Source of the DNA: Labia minor
Lineage: Eukaryota > Arthropoda > Insecta > Dermaptera > Spongiphoridae
Assembly (NCBI GenBank): GCA_963082975.1
Contig: OY720347.1
Span: forward strand, 27,992,221-28,056,220
DNA: 64,000 nucleotides
Direction: 5' to 3'
Shown: positions 21,831-34,999 of the stretch, in pieces
How the letters are laid out: the number at the start of each line of letters is the position of its first letter
How positions within the stretch are numbered: the stretch's first letter is position 1
Made by a program: the position numbers and the translations under genes
The notes under the pieces: model-generated
What the model saw: only the letters and a program-made list of their open reading frames with translations
What the model was told of the DNA's origin: nothing
The model's database searches: none

Positions 21831-23619
21831 CAGACTTATAAATCATATAATATATTATTTTAATAAAGAATTTCATTTATTTTTATTTTATATATATCAA
21901 AATACAAAAAAAGATTGAGAATATTCATTTTTGATTATTAAGAATAAATAAAAATTAAAGTTGAAATGTTGAAAGGATCAAATCCAATCAAGACTTTTTA
22001 AATGTGTTCACAGTTTTATATATTCTTTTTGAATATACCAATAAAGAATATTGTATTGATTTTATTTCATATCAATATTGTAAATTAAGTTATTGCATGG
22101 AGCCAATTTAAATGGGGACATTTAAATAGAAGTTATGTTTTATTGTTTATAATCATATTAACAAATTTTAATCTTATATTAAATTTTATTTTTATAATAT
22201 TGTAAAAAAATTAATAAATGAAGACTAAACATAAATTAATATCTAGTTAAAATTATTAGAACCATCAATTATTATTATTATTTTTAATAATATTATCATT
22301 ATTATTATTTCGCGGACTGAGGAGTTTATTTCATTTTTAGTATACATTAATTCCATAAATTAAATTTTATTTGACAGCCAAGATTCTTAATTAAGTTGAT
22401 TAAATTAAATGAAAATAAATAAAACGTGTACAAAATGAATTACAGAAACAATAAAGAAAATAAATATACCATTCGAATTCCAATGTGAACTAATTAAATA
22501 CATTCATATTCTACAGATATTTAAACTAGAACTGAAAAAAAAAATAATTTAAAAATTGGACCATAAATCAACAGAAAACATCGTATTAATCTATTTATCC
22601 TATTAATAAATAAATAATTATGAACATGTTCATGGGAGTAGAATGATAATTAGTATTATTCTGTCAATATCGATTCTAATTTTAAAATTTAGATTATATT
22701 TACAATTAACAAAATAATACTGGAGATTATATTTTTTTTTTATTTATTTAGTCTGAAATATGCAGCTTATTATGTTGGATTTACCATAAAGAGTTAAAAT
22801 ATATATTTACATAAATTAAATAAATAAAATGCAAAATTTAAAAATATTTTTTCTATCATAATTAATAAAATTTCCTCATTTTCTATCTATATTATCTTAA
22901 ATATTAATCATTATTTTCTTAAATATTTTAATAACACTTTAGAATGTTTATTTTCATTTGATAAATGGATTATAATTGAGTAAAAATATTATTATATAGC
23001 CAAAAATACTCAAACAAGAACAGAATAAACTGAATATTCAATTTTTAATTAATTATTGAAATGTTGCATATATATATATATAAATAAAATATCTATTTAA
23101 TTCTTTACTAATATTTCTTATAAATAATTATTTTTTATATTTATATATATAATTTATTTTTTCTAATAGGGTGTGAGAATTTTTATATTTATAAATTAAC
23201 ATTTTATCATCATGATAGTTTTGCCTTTTTAAAGAACATTTAACGAACAACGTAATAATAATTATTATAAATAATTAGGCATAAATAATTAAATTAAAAT
23301 CAGTGTATGACATAAGATCGTCTTGAAGGAGTAGTACCCTTGATACCTTTAAATAAACAAGTTATTTAACTAAAAAATCAGAAAATTAATAACTGTTTTT
23401 AAAGATTTATTAATTATTATTATAAATACAAATGTATTATATTAATAAAAATGTCAAAATCTTATTGTATAGGGCCAACATTCTCAATTGATTAATTATT
23501 TATTTGGGTTCAGGCAGTCATTACGTCATTGTGGCAAATCTACGTCACAAGAATGGGATGTTGTTTTTAACTAGAGTTCGTTGCACACATAAATTTTGAA
23601 AATAATAATTAAAAAATGA
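21831..23619. other. AT-rich DNA with one possible regulatory patch
   Basis: Mostly featureless. At 23510-23600 two ATF/CREB-like cores, TACGTCAT (23522-23529) and TACGTCAC (23541-23548), lie in a balanced patch that may be regulatory. Confidence 0.4.
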
Positions 23620-23669
23620 GCGGTGCCAGGCACACAACCGACCGACGATTTGAAATAAATTAATTTCCA

Positions 23670-23721
<52 letters not shown>

Positions 23722-24151
23722 ATAAAAAATATTTTTATCAAATATTAAAATATTTTTAAAACTTGGATTAAAATGACTAAATTATATTATCTAGGTTTTT
23801 AGTTTTAGTTTAATTACTCAATTATTAATTACTACTATATTTTAAGTGAAATATTTTCCGACAATGAATAAAATTAATACTTTGGAAACTACTACTTCCG
23901 GTTTCCGGATATACATCATAAGTTGATGAATTTATGCTACTGATTAAGTAAATGTATCAAATTTTATCAAAATCTGTTGACCCGTTCAAGCTATACACGT
24001 CTATACGGATACACAATGGACAGACGGACAGACATCATGCTAACAATACTTTTTTTGTTAACAAAATGCATAATTAGTGGAGATATGTAAAAATCTCCAC
24101 ATGTGAAATTTGATTTTAAAATAATACCTTCCTTTTCTATCGTCGGTCGAT
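23620..24151 (-). mobile_element. Rolling-circle-like element family A, copy A4
   Basis: Read on the minus strand: it starts ATCGACCGACG (24141-24151), continues with GAGATTTTTACATATCTCC and the core TTTTGATAAAATTTGATAC ... CGGAAACCGGAAGTAGTAG, and ends at CGTCGGTCGGT (23637-23647). Its terminal hairpin differs from A2: GTGC-CTG-GCAC (about 23622-23633), suggesting a subfamily. A TA run occupies 23678-23718. Confidence 0.75.
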
Positions 24152-25937
24152 AAAAATTATTAATTTTTTTTTTAATTTTTCATTAATTAATTGTAAACTT
24201 AAATATTTTATAAAATAACAAACTTCACTATCTATAAATTATATTTACTTATCTTATAAAATAATGTCAGCTCTTTAGTCATCTATAGACTTGTTAGTTA
24301 TTAATTTCTAGTGGACCATTTATTGGATTCAAAAAAACAAATTTTTGTTTTTAATAGTTTACCAGGTTACTCATATATTTGAGAAATGTATATTGAATAT
24401 TTAAATTTTTGATAAATTAAATACATAAATATATTTCATCATAAAATAATTTTAATGGGAGTGGAAATGTCAAAAAATGAAAATAATGTTTTGATAACAT
24501 ATTTTTTGTTATAAAATAATTCTATTGAAATATAAAAATCGATATATGTGAATTTTTGTAAGTAATATAATATATAGATATATCCCTATTATTTTATTTA
24601 ATAAATAAAAAATTTGATTAAGGAATAGAATGACGTTGAGAAGAATACGTTAGACACACTTGGCTTATTATACCAATTAATCTTTTTTTTTTCGTTTAAA
24701 GCCCTCCTGTTAATGAACTGTAACGACTTTTTATGAGATTATTAAATTACCCTATCTCTAAATTAAGCTTTTGGTCAATTTACAACCTTCATTATAATAA
24801 TTGACATCGAGGTCTTTTTTAGTTATTGACCAAGTTTATTTGATATTACTATAAAAAAAAATTCAAGAATAATGTTGGTTATTTGTTGAAGAACATCTAA
24901 ACGTTATTATTTTTGTAATAAACCTAATTGTGTGAGGTTAAATTTCTAATCAAAAAGTTAAATAAGATTTGATATTTAAAAAATTAATATTTAAATGAAA
25001 TTACTAAACTTGGTAAGGTTTCATCCTTTATCTTTTAAATCAGTGTGGACTTGCATTTTAATAATAACCCCTGCTTCTAATTATACATTTTTTATTTTTA
25101 ATTTAATAATATTTTTAAATACATTTAAATAAATTTAAAGATGAAGATGTTTAGTTTTTGGTTCGATCACTTAATTCTATTTCTTCATATTATGTATATA
25201 TTTGAAAATTAAGATTGAAATAAAAGTAATTGAATTAAAAGTAAGTGTTATATATGTATTGAAAATGATTTGATTAACATCTAAGAATTTCGTCCAATAG
25301 GAATTTCATATTCCCACAATAAATTCATTTACTAAAAGCACCCGTCTGTCTAACCGCAATTAATTTATATTGGAATTATGTCTGGGAAATGGAATCTATT
25401 GTTTCCGTTCTTCTCTGAAATGGCTTGCGAATATAATTACTTCAACAGAGATGAGAAATAACATCAACGGACAAATACAAACGTGAATGTTTCTGTTTAC
25501 AATTTAGGTTGTTTGTTCCGTTATAATTCAAATGATCAGGATGATTTGAAATGTTCCCTTTTGATTATCATCTGATGGTCCAGAATTTGTTTCAATGAAA
25601 GATATTATTATCCAATTTGTAAATAATAATAATAAATAAAAGAATAAAGAGATGTTTTTTTTTTAATTTTGTTTGTATTTGTAATAAATTATGAAAAGAT
25701 TTACCATCCGCTTGTCCTTTATAAAACCACTTTAACCACTCTACTAAGAAAAGTAAACAATTATAGATTGCCTTAAAAAAAATGGTTTACTCTTCTCAGG
25801 ATGATTCTGTTTTCATATTTTCACATTGTATCTCAATGAATAATTTTTCATTTCTATTTCTACATTATAATTAAATTAAAAAATTAAATAATAATTAAAT
25901 TAAAAAAAAGAAACTTAATAAGATCGCAGTCATTCCT
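24152..25937. other. AT-rich DNA, possible intron or regulatory region
   Basis: No transposon recognised. Balanced patches at 24640-24790 (with TTTTTATGAGATTATTAAAT, homeodomain-like) and at 25370-25600 might be conserved non-coding elements. The latter carries TGTTTAC (25494-25500, forkhead-like) and the palindromic CATCTGATGG (25569-25578). Confidence 0.4.
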
Positions 25938-26004
25938 TTATTCAACTAACAAGGGATCTGGAGCAGATATGCTTGTCTTGAAGGCCATCCAGAAGATCAT
26001 GATC
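25938..26004 (-). CDS. Candidate 3'-terminal coding exon, unknown gene
   Basis: Read on the minus strand: a convincing acceptor (TACGTTTTATGTTTGCAG ending at 26005), then codons giving IMIFWMAFKTSISAPDPLLV, then Glu and TAA at 25938-25940. The stop overlaps AATAAA (25936-25941), a usual poly(A) signal. An alternative phase is also open (DHDLLDGLQDKHICSRSLVS, stop TGA at 25942-25944). Composition is distinctly non-AT-rich. The first frame looks like a conserved C-terminal tail following a membrane segment, but I cannot name it. The preceding exon would lie at higher coordinates and was not found. Confidence 0.4.
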
Positions 26005-28072
26005 CTGCAAACATAAAACGTAAATTTTTCAATTAGTAACACATAAAATTATTGTGTGGACTCAAGAGATAGTTTAAGGTTTGAAAGCAACAATCTAATC
26101 AATACAATAATACAAAATTTTTTTAAATATTATTATTTTAGATAATTTTATAAATTTAATTGTGATTTAATTTCGATATTAATTTATATCCAAATGCATT
26201 TTTATCGATTTATAGAATTCTTGATTTTTTTGTCATTGAAAAATATCGAAAGTACAAAATAAAAGAAAACATTTATTCTGGAAAGATTTTGAAACTGTTA
26301 CTTCTGTTAGGTACATAAAATTTAATATCTGAATATTACTTTTAATGTAATTAAATAATTTTTAATGGTAGTTTATTTGAAAATGTTTCTACTAAAGTTC
26401 AACTATTCTTTTATAATTATGGTAGTACTTAAAATGATTTCTTTCAAATACATGAACGACCAAGAAATCATAAAAAATGTAGGTATATCATACACGACAT
26501 ATAATTATTAATTATTAGTACTATTGTATCTAAACACAAACATATACAAATATACAAATACTTCAATCTAAAAATAAGCTAATTTTAGGGAAAAGACCAG
26601 CATGAGGGGATATCGAACATGAGGATGATAAAAACCGTACATGTTTAATTTTCAAGAACATCTTCCTGGGAGTACATGATAATCTACTATACATATCACG
26701 TTCTCTTATCTCTTTCGATTAACAATATCAAAGGTAAATGACCTGTTATGTGAAAGCAAACTATAAAATATAAGTTCAAATTAAATCAACATTTTAATCG
26801 GGTGGATAAAATAATGTTAGGAATCTTAAATCAGAAATTGAACAACCAAAATTTTAATAAAATCGGTAGTTATAGTGATAGTTAAAATTTATAAAAACTA
26901 TTATTCTATACTTGGTCTTTGTCCAAAAACTTCACAAATAAGCAAAATCAAATTGTTTGTTCATTTGAAGTCAAATGATGTTTTTTGTATTAAGTTGTAT
27001 CAAATGTTTGAATTTTTTTGATTTCCTTCTTTTCTCTGATATTTGAAAATAAACAAAACAAAGTCAAAATGATTTAGGGTGCTGAGAAAGTCGTTGAGTG
27101 CTGAACATACCAATTAAATTAACAACCTGAAAACTCATATGGATTAATTTTTAATTACGTTAATTTGTTGTTTAAGTACGACTAATTTTAACTCAACTAA
27201 TTTTATTTTCGACTATTTGCGCTTGTGATGAAAACAAATTAATTTTGCCATCTAAATCGAAAAAAACAACACCCAGAATAGGACTCGAACTTAAAATACT
27301 CTAAAATTCTCTAAACTCCAAATTAGTCAAGCACTCTCAAAACAAGAATTTCATTTAATAAATTTATTTCAAATTTTTTAATAATAATTTATAAATTTTA
27401 TCCTTAGAATTACTTATTCTATTATTCATGATGGTCATGCATTATTTCCTAAACATTTTTATTTTCTGACTGGAGCAAATCAAATTGTAAAAAGTGTTGT
27501 CATTATTATTATATTTTTTTATGCTTTAACTTCTGGTGACTACACTGTTTATCTGGTTGCTAAAAATTCTCTTAATAATATTCTTCAATGCTTCTGTTAA
27601 TTACATTCCATTAAATATTTTATCAAAAAAATTTCCATCTCTTTATAAACGATTTTTAATTTTTAGTTTTTTATTTCAAAATTTATCTTTAAAATTACCA
27701 AATTATAAGATATTTATCATTTAAAGTCAAATAATTGAATTAAATATAGCTCAAATGGTTTACTCTAGTAATTTAAATTCGAAAGTACATGCTCCATGAA
27801 ATTTACAAAAATTAAAAATAAAATAAAGAGAACAAATTAAAATGCAAATTTAGAATAGGTATTTTATAATATTAATAATACTTTACATTATTTCACAGAC
27901 AATTTAAAATAAAAAAATATGAAACGTATTTATATATGATCAAAATATTCCCATTAAAGAATTAATGTTGTCCTTTGACGTCAAAATAATTCTCAGAATG
28001 ATCCGTTCTGCTTTATGGACCGCTGATCAACTTGGGTTAACTCCAGTGATTTCCCGAAGCATTCAATGAACT

Positions 28073-28105
<33 letters not shown>

Positions 28106-28931
28106 TCTTAATCTATCTATGTATGTGATATACATATGATTTTATCGATTTATGGATTGGAATATGAAATCTATGATAACAGGAAATGTTGTACCCTAAA
28201 GCGTTTTATCTCGATGAAAGTTTTTATATACCTATTTTATTTCATTTCTTTCGAAATAATTAAATAAATATAAATTATTTGTTTGTATAAAAGTTTGTCA
28301 GCCAATTAAGTAGAATTAATAATTTTTCAAAAACTATTTTTAATCATTTATAAATAGAATTAATTGAAGCGAAATGTGAACACCTCCTTCTTCTGGTCCA
28401 ATTTTATAAACGATATGTATCTATCATATTATATAATTCCTTCGTGATAAACTATATTCATAATGCCCTAGTGAACCTTGCAACATTAATTCGTTGCATT
28501 TTTTTTATATTTTATCTTTTTTCCCATCCCATATCTGGGTTATCTATTTAACTTGACAAAGTGGTCCGGAAAAAGTTTAGGATATCGATAAAATAATATT
28601 GTGATATTATGCTTAGAGGGGCGCAGAAATTTGTTCGGCTCATCCATGTACTAGATAAACAAAATTATTACTTAAATATTAATTTAATAATAGTTAATTT
28701 AACCATACATACCAAATAATATATTACTATTTTTTATTATATTTGGAATGAGGTGATTTTTAACCTCAATTAGAAGAAGAATTAGAGAGGCAAAGGCAAA
28801 TGACTTAATTCCTCCTGCCTAATGTAATCATGAGCTCATTTGAGGGCGAAGACATCCCATCCTCATGCTATTAACCAAAATCTATCCATCACTCTGTTCT
28901 AAATATGTATTTATTTATTCAACTTATACTC
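26005..28931. other. AT-rich intron-like DNA with two islands
   Basis: Island 26580-26760 has TTTTAG|GGAAAAGACCAG and a perfect TCF-type site ATCAAAGG (26727-26734). Island 27955-28075 has a full CRE palindrome TGACGTCA (27976-27983) and is open on both strands for about 28-34 codons (plus: SALWTADQLGLTPVISRSIQ). A TA run lies at 28076-28103. The open frame 27536-27724 is low complexity. A tRNA-like segment inside is listed separately. Confidence 0.4.
27271..27346 (-). mobile_element. tRNA-like pol III unit, SINE remnant or tRNA pseudogene
   Basis: Minus strand: perfect B box GTTCGAGTCC (27281-27290) and an A-box-like TGACTAATTTGG (27318-27329), with spacing like a tRNA. The expected clover-leaf pairing is poor, so it is not a functional tRNA gene. 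No downstream SINE body was recognised. Confidence 0.45.
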
Positions 28932-29199
28932 TTAGAGAGAAATCAATTTTATTACTGCTATATTAATTATCTTTTTATTTAGTTGATGACATACTAACAT
29001 GACTTTTAAGAAAATAAACCGATTTGGCACCGGGCCCATGATGAACCAACTTGAGACGACTGGATCCGGAAATCGTGTCCTGATAATAGCAGTTAATGCT
29101 TCTTGCAATCGCCTTTTTGGGTCACAATTTGTCTCTCTCACTCTACTTATCGTTTATTTTGCAGTCTCTCGATATTTCTATTTCAATAAATTATTGTGA
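28932..29199. other. Unclassified island open on both strands
   Basis: Less AT-rich than its surroundings between 28995 and 29160. Minus frame: RETNCDPKRRLQEALTAI, then RTRFPDPVVSSWFIMGPVPN. Plus frame: MNQLETTGSGNRVLIIAVNA, then SCNRLFGSQFVSLTL. Both look protein-like; neither is recognised. The plus strand ends with TTTATTTTGCAG (29152-29163), acceptor-like. It could be an exon, a conserved non-coding element or a transposon fragment. Confidence 0.3.
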
Positions 29200-30055
29200 T
29201 ATGAATATCACATAAAACGATACGTCGTTGAAATTTAATTGATTAATAATGAATGAATGACAATAAGGAAATAAAGTTCATATGCATCATTATGACAACA
29301 AAGTTATTAACAATGTTGTATAACAAATAATATTACGTAATTATATTAAAATATATTTTGTTCCCTCAGAAATGATAATAACAATTCAATTTAAAATTTC
29401 TAATTTAATTATCAATTTGTATTTAGAGTTAACATTTAATATAATTATTTATTTGTAATTTATTTGAATTGTAATAATAATTAATCGAATGATTCCATTT
29501 GTGAGGTTATAAAATCCAAAGAGTACAAAAGTATAGATGTTTGTTATTATCTGTTTGTGCTTTGAATAAATAACATCACTAGTATAAATAAAATATATAG
29601 TTGCATAGTTAGTGTTTTTGATTTTAATAAAAATATCTTATAATGAAATGAAAATAAATTAATGAGAGATGAAAAATTAATGGTATTATTTTTATAAATA
29701 TTTAAGGATTTTAATAAAATTTCATATTTAATTATTTACTAAAGAGAAAATAAAAACAAATATTTCTAAATACCTTATGAGATACCCATATAATTATAAC
29801 GATTAATATTCAATATTTTCGAATGGCTATTTTTATCAAATTTACATTTTTTTAAGTGTTTGTTTATTTATATTATTTTTATGTCTTGCGGCCGCATGAA
29901 AATGTTTGCCACTAATGCTCTACAATCTCACTTTATTTATTCTATCTTCATAACGCCAGTTAACTTATTAATAATATTTCTAATAAATATTTAAATCTTT
30001 GGAGATCTAGATATAGAATGTTATATCAGAGCACCGTATACTAAAAACAAATTAG
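29200..30055. other. AT-rich non-coding
   Basis: Nothing supported. Confidence 0.5.
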
Positions 30056-30272
30056 CTGGAGTGTCTCCACTCGACTATCTCGCAATTTGAATTTGATTAA
30101 ATAACATAATATATTATATTTAAATTAAATTTAATTAATTATAAATTATAAATTAAAATTTATTAAATAATATTTATTAAACCAGCGCATGTTTGGCTCT
30201 TGTTGATGGCACCACGTCACATGTTGGCGCGTGAGATTTGCAGTGTTAAACAATTAATTCTGGCGAGATAGT
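30056..30272 (-). mobile_element. Family B copy B3, internally deleted (217 bp)
   Basis: Both ends are present on the minus strand: ACTATCTCGCCA (30261-30272) and GCGAGATAGT plus hairpin GAGTG-GAGA-CACTC (30059-30072). About 380 bp of interior, including the AAATTTGGTA core and microsatellite, is missing. The join comes just after the first 13 bases, before GAATTAATTG. The survival of both ends suggests a minimal mobile derivative or a simple deletion. Confidence 0.8.
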
Positions 30273-33200
30273 AAAAAAGACAAAGCTGAAATCAGTAAAA
30301 TTATATATATGAACTAATTACTTTCTTTATTAATTTTATATTCAAATGGTAAAATTTTAATAATAAAATAAAACAAAAACAAGCTTAAACAGTAATTTGA
30401 AATAATATGGGAGATAAGGGATGAAAAAATTAATTATTCGTTTATAATTCATATTAAAAAAAATAAATTCATGAGTGGGCATTCATTTGTATCATAATAT
30501 AACACCTGTGATTTTAATATACAAAAGCAGCTTTTGATTCGTTTTTTTATTCATTCATTAAATCAATAAATGTTTAAAAAAGAGCAGCTGTTAAAGAAGT
30601 ATATATAACTTAAATTAATACACTCTCCTAACAACTAAAAATACTGAATGTCTGTCAGAGAATTTGACTGAAGCGATAATTTTATTTATTTCATCATAAT
30701 AAGAATTAGTATTCTTACTTAAAGTCACTTATGAAAATTTTCAAATGTTTTTTTAATGTATTATAATGTCGTCATTCGGTCAGTTTAAAGTTATAATTAT
30801 TCTTTTTAGTTTTTTTTATTTGAATACTGAAAATAGAACTGCTCTTTTCAAGATGAATTTATAAAAAAAAATATATATATTATTGTTTTCAACTTTAAAA
30901 GTCAGTGTAAATAATATAAACATTTTATAAAGCTATTATTAAATATTTTTTACTTGTTAATATGGTTTAATTAACTGACTAATCAAATATTTTTTTGACA
31001 TTTATGGTAAACTGAAGGAACTTTGGCTTAAATTGGCCAGCTCGCCAACTAAAACTTCATTGATGAATATTTAATTAATATTAAAAAAATGTAAAGTTAG
31101 AATGGAAATAATATAAATCAGCTCTCTTTCCTTCTGTATGGTTCTTTCCAATTGCATCCTTCATCGTTGTATAATTTTAATTTAAAAATACATATAATTA
31201 TTGTAATTCATAATTTAGGTTATTTAATTTCTTCCTAGGCATATTTTAAATTTTATAAACAATTTTGTTTTCAAAAACTAGTTTCATTCCATTAATAAAA
31301 AGTTATTTTAATTGTGTTAAATGTAAGTATATTTTTATTAATACTATTTTTTGATTAAATAAAATTGTAAATATAACATAAGAACAAAATCTATCAATTT
31401 TTTGTTCGTTTGCCCCTAAATTTCAGCAACCAACAGCACCAATAATAGTGAAAATCTGGTATTTTCATCATAAAGAAAGAGGAATAAATTTTTTTTTTTT
31501 CATTTAAATTCTTTATTTGTATATCTTGAAGTAGAAAAAATATCCTATTAATAAGCTAAACATTTTTTAAGGAAAGAATAAACTTTTAAATGATTTTTTT
31601 TAAAAAAAAGAAGTAAAAGTTAATAAAAATACCTATATTTCAAAAGTATGTTTTTTTATTAAAATGAAACTTTTAAACGAATAGATGGATGAGAGAGAGA
31701 AGGAGGAATTAGTCTAAATTTTAAATAAAGTGCTATAATAATTTATTTAAATTTTATTGATAAAAATAAATAAAATAATTTTAAAAAATTCAATGTCTTT
31801 TTTTAATTGAAACATTTATTTATTTAATTTTCATCATCTCTCCTCAATTCAACGAATAAACTAGCTCTAGTAAATTTATTTCCTTACCGTATGCCAATGA
31901 ATTTCATATTAAGTATATAAAACAATTTATTATAATATTTCTATTTTTGTTTTTTTTTTTGTTTTTGTTTTCTACTTTCAATTAATTCTTATTTATGTCA
32001 TTCATTTGTCCTATCATTTTATTAACCAACGTTTTTTCTCTTTCTCTCTCTGTCTCTTCATCTCATTATGACAATCAATAAACTCATGATGAAAGGATAT
32101 TTATTTTTTTTTCCTCCACAATTCGTTTTATAATCCATTAGAAGAGAGATTTCAATTAATGTAATATGATCTTGCTACGTTCGAGTTGACTGTCTATTGG
32201 GCGCGGATATCGAATTGCTCGTTAGTAAATGAAATTCTGCCCTTTGAGTATAAAGCTCAACAGAAATGATACGGTTATTTCGATTGAAAAAAAATACAGA
32301 GAAATAGATTTTTATTTAATAATAAAATAAGGTTGGTTTTATTGATTTAAATTTTTTTTTAAATCCCTATGGAATAAATAAAGCACTTTAACTATTTAAT
32401 TGAAAAATACATTTTGTTTTTGTTTTATAAAAAAAGTATAGTGAAATTATTCATCATTTTGTTTACTTTATAAAATAAAGGAAATAGAAATTAAAATTAA
32501 TTAAAGAGATTAAAATTAATTAAATTAATTAAATTAAAATTAAAACAAACAAGTTAAATATACCTATATTTAAAATTATAATAATTAAAGTTAGAATTCA
32601 AAATAAGTTGTTAATATTATTTTAATTCCTTTATATTATATATGCTAAATTAATTTTAATTTAAAGTCAAATCAAATTGGCAAATGGAAATATAATAAAA
32701 TTCAAGGTAATTTTTTTTTTGTTTCAATATGAATTTAAAAAGAATTTTTAAGTTAAGTGCATAAATGTTTAAGCATAATAGATCCATTAGAGTTAGAATG
32801 ATTCTTCCCCGGCCAGATAAAAATACTTAAGCCAGTGGAAAAAAAACTCTTAGTCACGAAGATCTTTTTATGTGTAACGTCTTAGTATCAAATTGATCGT
32901 AACCTTGTTTGTTTGTTTGTTGTTTTATTATTCTATAGAAATTTGTGTGTGAATCTCAGAAGTAAATTTAAAAAAAATTAACAATTATTTTCTAATTATA
33001 ATCATCCATATATGGGATATTTATAAAAAAAAATTCTACTTCTAGATAAATTTTAAAAAAAAATACATTTTGAAATTTTGTGTTTTTCTGAATATTTTAG
33101 ATTGATTTTTAAAGTGGATTGATTTGTGTTTATAATCACTTAATCATCCAAACAAAGCAACATTTAAATTCTAAATCATAATAAAACAAGAATTATAAAA

Positions 33201-34839
33201 GGTAATCCTTTCGTGAATGTATTGATAAAACTATTTATCCTAACTCTTTACATTACAATTAAAATATACCAAAAACCATTCTTATTATGATTACCCATCA
33301 GCTAAATAATGAGGATAACCATATCATATACGTCATTTAAATTATTTTATTTAGCCATTTATGTCAATCAAATAAATTATTATTTGTTGACGTATGCATT
33401 TCTTAAAAAAATATTAAATTTAATATACATAGTAATTTTGCTATATTATTTATATTTTTTAATATTATTTATAATTAGTTAAATATAAAACATTTTGACA
33501 ACACCCAAACAAACATTAAAAATTGATTTTATAAATAATCCATGATTTTCATCCGGCTGATTTTTAATGATTCGGTTGTTTAATGTATTATAAATATGTT
33601 AGATTATGTATAATTAAACATAAATGATCTTTTATCATTTTTCATGAATCATACATTAAGATTATAAATTGATGATTTATTTTTCCAATCAATACCCAAA
33701 TATTATGTATAAATATGAGAGTTTATTTTAAATAAAATTATCTCTATATTACTAGTTTTATAATTAACATTTAAACTTTGTTTATGTATATATCATACAA
33801 TAAAAAAGTATTAGAACTATATATATAATTTGACTAACTGTCATCCTTTTCAATTTGATACTACACCACAAGTCAGTATTCGAGCAATGACAAAATCTCG
33901 TTGGATACTTAAATAAATAATTCAAATATTGTATTTTATTTACGAATAAAGATAATATTTATTTTAAATTTTAATAAAAAAAATAGTACAAAAGAGGTAA
34001 AGAGCAGCAGATATACCTAAAATAATGTCTTTTTTATTTCATAATTATCCTTTCCTCTTTCATATTTGTCATTTTGCAATAATCATTAGAAAAATCTCCA
34101 TAATCACAAATGTCAGGAAATTGCAGCAAATTTAGAACAATATTTTTATTTTATTTTTTTTTTTTATTTTGTGATTTATTATCCAAGCATATTTCTTTTC
34201 AACTAGTTATAATATAATTTTTTTTTTATAAATTATGTTCTTTTTTATGATTAATATTAATCACATTTTTAGATGGCTAATTTATATTTTATATATTATG
34301 TAATCAGTTGATTATGATTAAAATTTAAATAAAAACAACAACATGCACATATATCTTATTTGAATAAAGACTTGATATATTTGCCTCACCTTTTGTTCTC
34401 AATTAATAATTTTCTATTCTTTGATGGATCGTTTATTACATACATTCATTATTACGTGATATGATCATTATTGAAGATGTAAACCAATCAAATCATCTGT
34501 CACCCCTTGTCATTTGTTATTATGGAAATTTTGCCTAATGATTGGCTAACGGTGATTGCAAAACTGATTGAGTGAGATTTCGAACGGATAATATTAAATA
34601 AAAAATAAAATAATTCTTCACTATTATCTTACAAAGAACTTTTAATGTTTATAGAATATCTATTATTTTTAGGGTTAAAAATTAACTGAATATTCATAAT
34701 GATTATTTTTCTAATATCATTTATCATATTCAATCTATTTATGTTTTTATTTGTTGAAGAATTTTTTTTCTATTTCAAATTATTATAATAATTATATTAT
34801 CTGTTTCTCTAAATTGCATAGATACTTTTTTATTTACTA
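30273..34839. other. AT-rich intron-like DNA
   Basis: 4.5 kb free of recognised transposons. A possible exon starts after CTAAATTTCAG at 31427. A balanced patch at 32160-32280 is open on both strands (plus: FELTVYWARISNCSLVNE). At 34480-34610 a cluster of factor-like motifs is listed separately. Poly(T/A) tracts are otherwise dominant. Confidence 0.4.
34480..34610. promoter_or_regulatory. Candidate enhancer-like motif cluster
   Basis: Within about 130 bp lie CCAATCA (34484-34490), CTGTCA (34497-34502, MEIS/Hth-like), ATTGGCTAAC (34541-34550) and GTGATTGC, in a patch of balanced composition. These are short motifs of low information; the call is an inference from clustering and composition only. 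Confidence 0.25.
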
Positions 34840-34995
34840 TTAGCTGCTCAGAGCGCCTTCGGCTTTCTTCACACCTAGACGGGGGCTCTGCCCCTTTACC
34901 CCCTGAAATCTATATTTTTTTTCTTTTTCTTCTTCTGTCTTAGTAGAGCGACCAGCTGCATGTAAGACCCTATCTTTAAAAAGCCTATTTTCTCT
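34840..34995 (-). mobile_element. Helitron 3'-end fragment
   Basis: On the minus strand the segment ends GCCGAAGGCGCTCTGAGCAG then CTAA (34840-34843) and T, matching the CTRR|T rule for Helitron 3' ends with a partly decayed hairpin just upstream (GCC-GAA-GGC). The neighbouring GGGGCAGAGCCCCCGTCTAG matches the 3' region of the Helitron at 52917. Truncated at about 34995 by family A copy A5. Confidence 0.65.
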
Positions 34996-34999
34996 CTCA

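Noticed and set aside
27271-27346. True tRNA gene on the minus strand
   Set aside because: B box is perfect, but the arms do not fold into a credible clover-leaf.
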